In this document: positions 13,148 to 14,412 of the stretch, piece by piece
Layout: the number at the start of each line of letters is the position of its first letter
Numbering within the stretch: the stretch's first letter is position 1
Source of the DNA: an uncultured Prevotella sp.
GTDB lineage: Bacteria; Bacteroidota; Bacteroidia; Bacteroidales; Bacteroidaceae
Length of the DNA stretch: 14,412 nt
Direction of reading: 5' to 3'
Assembly (NCBI GenBank): GCA_900543975.1
Contig: UQTI01000071.1
Coordinates: 1 to 14,412, forward strand
Made by a program: the position numbers and the translations under genes
The notes under the pieces: model-generated
What the model was told of the DNA's origin: nothing
What the model saw: the letters and a program-made list of their open reading frames with translations, nothing else
Database searches by the model: none

Positions 13148-14293
13148 CTACAACAAAACTGCATCTGGTACGAAATTAACCTTAACAAAATCAGTATTGC
13201 GCTTTAAAAAGATCACAAGACCTATATGTCGTCCAACATGTATATCATCAGCGGAAGAAACATTTCGTACAACTGACACAGGTATCGTTCCTTGTTTTGA
13301 AACAAATCCTTCTGGCGTAGATACTGGTTCTTTAACCAATTCATAAGTCAGCACACATTTATGGGTGTCTACAGACCTAATGACAGCCTCAGTAAGGCCA
13401 AATTGTCTCATAGCATCATTACGATCCAATTTTCGCAAAACAACAGCCGACTTAAACTTGTCTTTAATTGGAATAATAGGACAAAACAACACATAATCAG
13501 AAGGCAATATGTCAATATCAGGATTTTCTGCTACAAAATGTCGAGATAAGGAGTCAAAAAAATGATAATGACGATTATGAATTTTAAAACAATCGACATA
13601 ACCAACCTCATAGTCAAACAAATCTGTGATAAATTTGGCTGACAATGTTACCTCTTGTAAAATTTCAAAATCAGGTTTTTCTGGAGATGAATATGTGACA
13701 GCATCATAAAGATGTCCTTGAATAAACTTGGGTTTTTCTGCAAACATTCTTGCATCGGCAAAAATTGAACGTCCTAAGCTGTCAACAAGCTTAACAGTAC
13801 GCGTAACATGCCCGTCTGTTAATTTCTCAAAGAGTTTTACTGCCCAATATACACGCTTATGGAAACCTGATTTGCCTTTCTCCACATGGGTTAATTCGTA
13901 TCGTTCCAATGCCTTTTCCACTTTCTCGCATAAAGACAACTCATAGCCTAAACCAGAACCATTAGGATTTAAACAGTCTTCTGGACGTAGCATTTTTTTA
14001 TACCCCCATGCCTCAAGAAAACGTGGAAAATTAAAGTCAGTAAAATAAGAACTGATATCAACCGCAAAACCAAGGATACATGAATTAATCAAAGAAGGGC
14101 GATCAGAACGAATTTTCAAAAAAGCCAAAAGCAATGTACGTACCAACTTCGAGTCCATAGTCATATAGTTGGCCGTTAGATAATTAAAAATATGCCACGA
14201 AGTAGATTCAGGATGATGCAAACCATTCTCAATTGATTCAAGCAAATCATCCCATGACAACACTCTATCTGGTCTTAAAGAATTGTTAGGCAT
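13148..14293 (-). CDS. Unrecognised 381-residue protein downstream of the rRNA operon
   Basis: I do not recognise a family. There is no signal peptide or membrane segment, so it is probably cytoplasmic. The first ~100 residues look helical (MPNNSLRPDRVLSWDDLLES at the start; a Leu-rich stretch near 49-59). A basic linker near 125-160 (EKGKSGFHKRVYWAVKLFEK) leads to what appear to be successive beta-rich segments (about 165-225 and 230-381, ending VKVNFVPDAVLL). Three His lie close together in IHNRHYHFFD. The ATG at 14293 is only about 20 bp past the T tail of the rRNA-operon terminator, leaving no room for a normal separate promoter. The gene ends in TAG followed directly by TAA. The frame is long, open and codon-consistent, so I regard it as real. 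Confidence 0.8.
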   Translation of the reverse strand: MPNNSLRPDRVLSWDDLLESIENGLHHPESTSWHIFNYLTANYMTMDSKLVRTLLLAFLKIRSDRPSLINSCILGFAVDISSYFTDFNFPRFLEAWGYKKMLRPEDCLNPNGSGLGYELSLCEKVEKALERYELTHVEKGKSGFHKRVYWAVKLFEKLTDGHVTRTVKLVDSLGRSIFADARMFAEKPKFIQGHLYDAVTYSSPEKPDFEILQEVTLSAKFITDLFDYEVGYVDCFKIHNRHYHFFDSLSRHFVAENPDIDILPSDYVLFCPIIPIKDKFKSAVVLRKLDRNDAMRQFGLTEAVIRSVDTHKCVLTYELVKEPVSTPEGFVSKQGTIPVSVVRNVSSADDIHVGRHIGLVIFLKRNTDFVKVNFVPDAVLL

Positions 14294-14315
14294 AATAGTA
14301 AAAATAGTAGTTAAA

Positions 14316-14353
14316 CAAAAAGAGAGTCAAACAACTTTCGTTATCTGACTCTC
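14316..14353 (-). terminator. rRNA operon terminator
   Basis: GAGAGTCA (14322-14329) pairs exactly with TGACTCTC (14346-14353). On the minus strand the hairpin is followed by a T run (14321-14317, then G). It lies 8 bp past the end of the 5S gene, as expected for the end of an rRNA operon. Confidence 0.82.
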
Positions 14354-14361
14354 ATTTAAAG

Positions 14362-14412
14362 AAGGCGGTTACCTACTCTCCCGCATTGCATTGCAGTACC
14401 ATCGGCGCTAGT
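14362..14412 (-). rRNA. rrf: 5S rRNA, 3' portion (gene continues beyond the window)
   Basis: The minus-strand reading contains the conserved 5S 3' half: GCGCCGATGGTACTGC, then GCGGGAGAGTAGGTAACC and a GCCTT end. The rest of the gene and the upstream 23S and 16S genes would lie past the right edge. The exact 3' end is uncertain by a few bases. Confidence 0.92.

Overview
The window looks like a chromosomal segment of a Bacteroidales bacterium, most likely a Prevotella relative. This rests on three things read from the sequence: several upstream regions carry the Bacteroidetes-type promoter (TTTG, about 19-20 bp, then TAnnTTTG) instead of the E. coli -35/-10 pattern; the protein variants are Bacteroidetes-like (DUF4827-type lipoprotein next to glmM, EF-G paralog, EcoRI-type methylase); and the 5S rRNA end resembles Prevotella. 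No database was searched.

Layout. 1-458 (-) is the N-terminal part of an EcoRI-type adenine methyltransferase that leaves the window and stops resembling its family near the edge. 459-1124 has no convincing gene but contains a strongly structured stretch, probably a non-coding RNA on the minus strand (about 525-735). 1179-2063 (-) is an exported protein of unknown function interrupted in frame by a TAG codon; its reading frame resumes and ends right at a terminator. 2292-5582 (-) holds glmM, a DUF4827/FKBP-like lipoprotein and a DHH-family phosphoesterase. 5761-7920 (-) is an EF-G paralog whose catalytic histidine is replaced by serine.

A 384-bp divergent region (7921-8304) with several dyads separates it from a plus-strand run: hemW, a small membrane protein, engB and a Uup-type ABC-F gene (8305-12317). 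A TetR-type regulator (12399-12992, -) converges on that run across a shared hairpin and has a promoter with a good self-operator candidate. The window ends with a 381-residue unrecognised gene (13148-14293, -) placed about 20 bp behind the terminator of an rRNA operon, whose 5S gene runs off the right edge.

The genes are mostly housekeeping: peptidoglycan precursor synthesis (GlmM), RNA/nucleotide turnover (DHH protein), ribosome assembly and translation (EngB, Uup, EF-G paralog) and heme handling (HemW). The points that depart from routine are the nonsense-interrupted exported protein, the structured RNA beside the methylase, the EF-G paralog with its altered active site and dyad-rich control region, and the unknown gene behind the rRNA terminator. 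I do not see a clear new multi-gene system.
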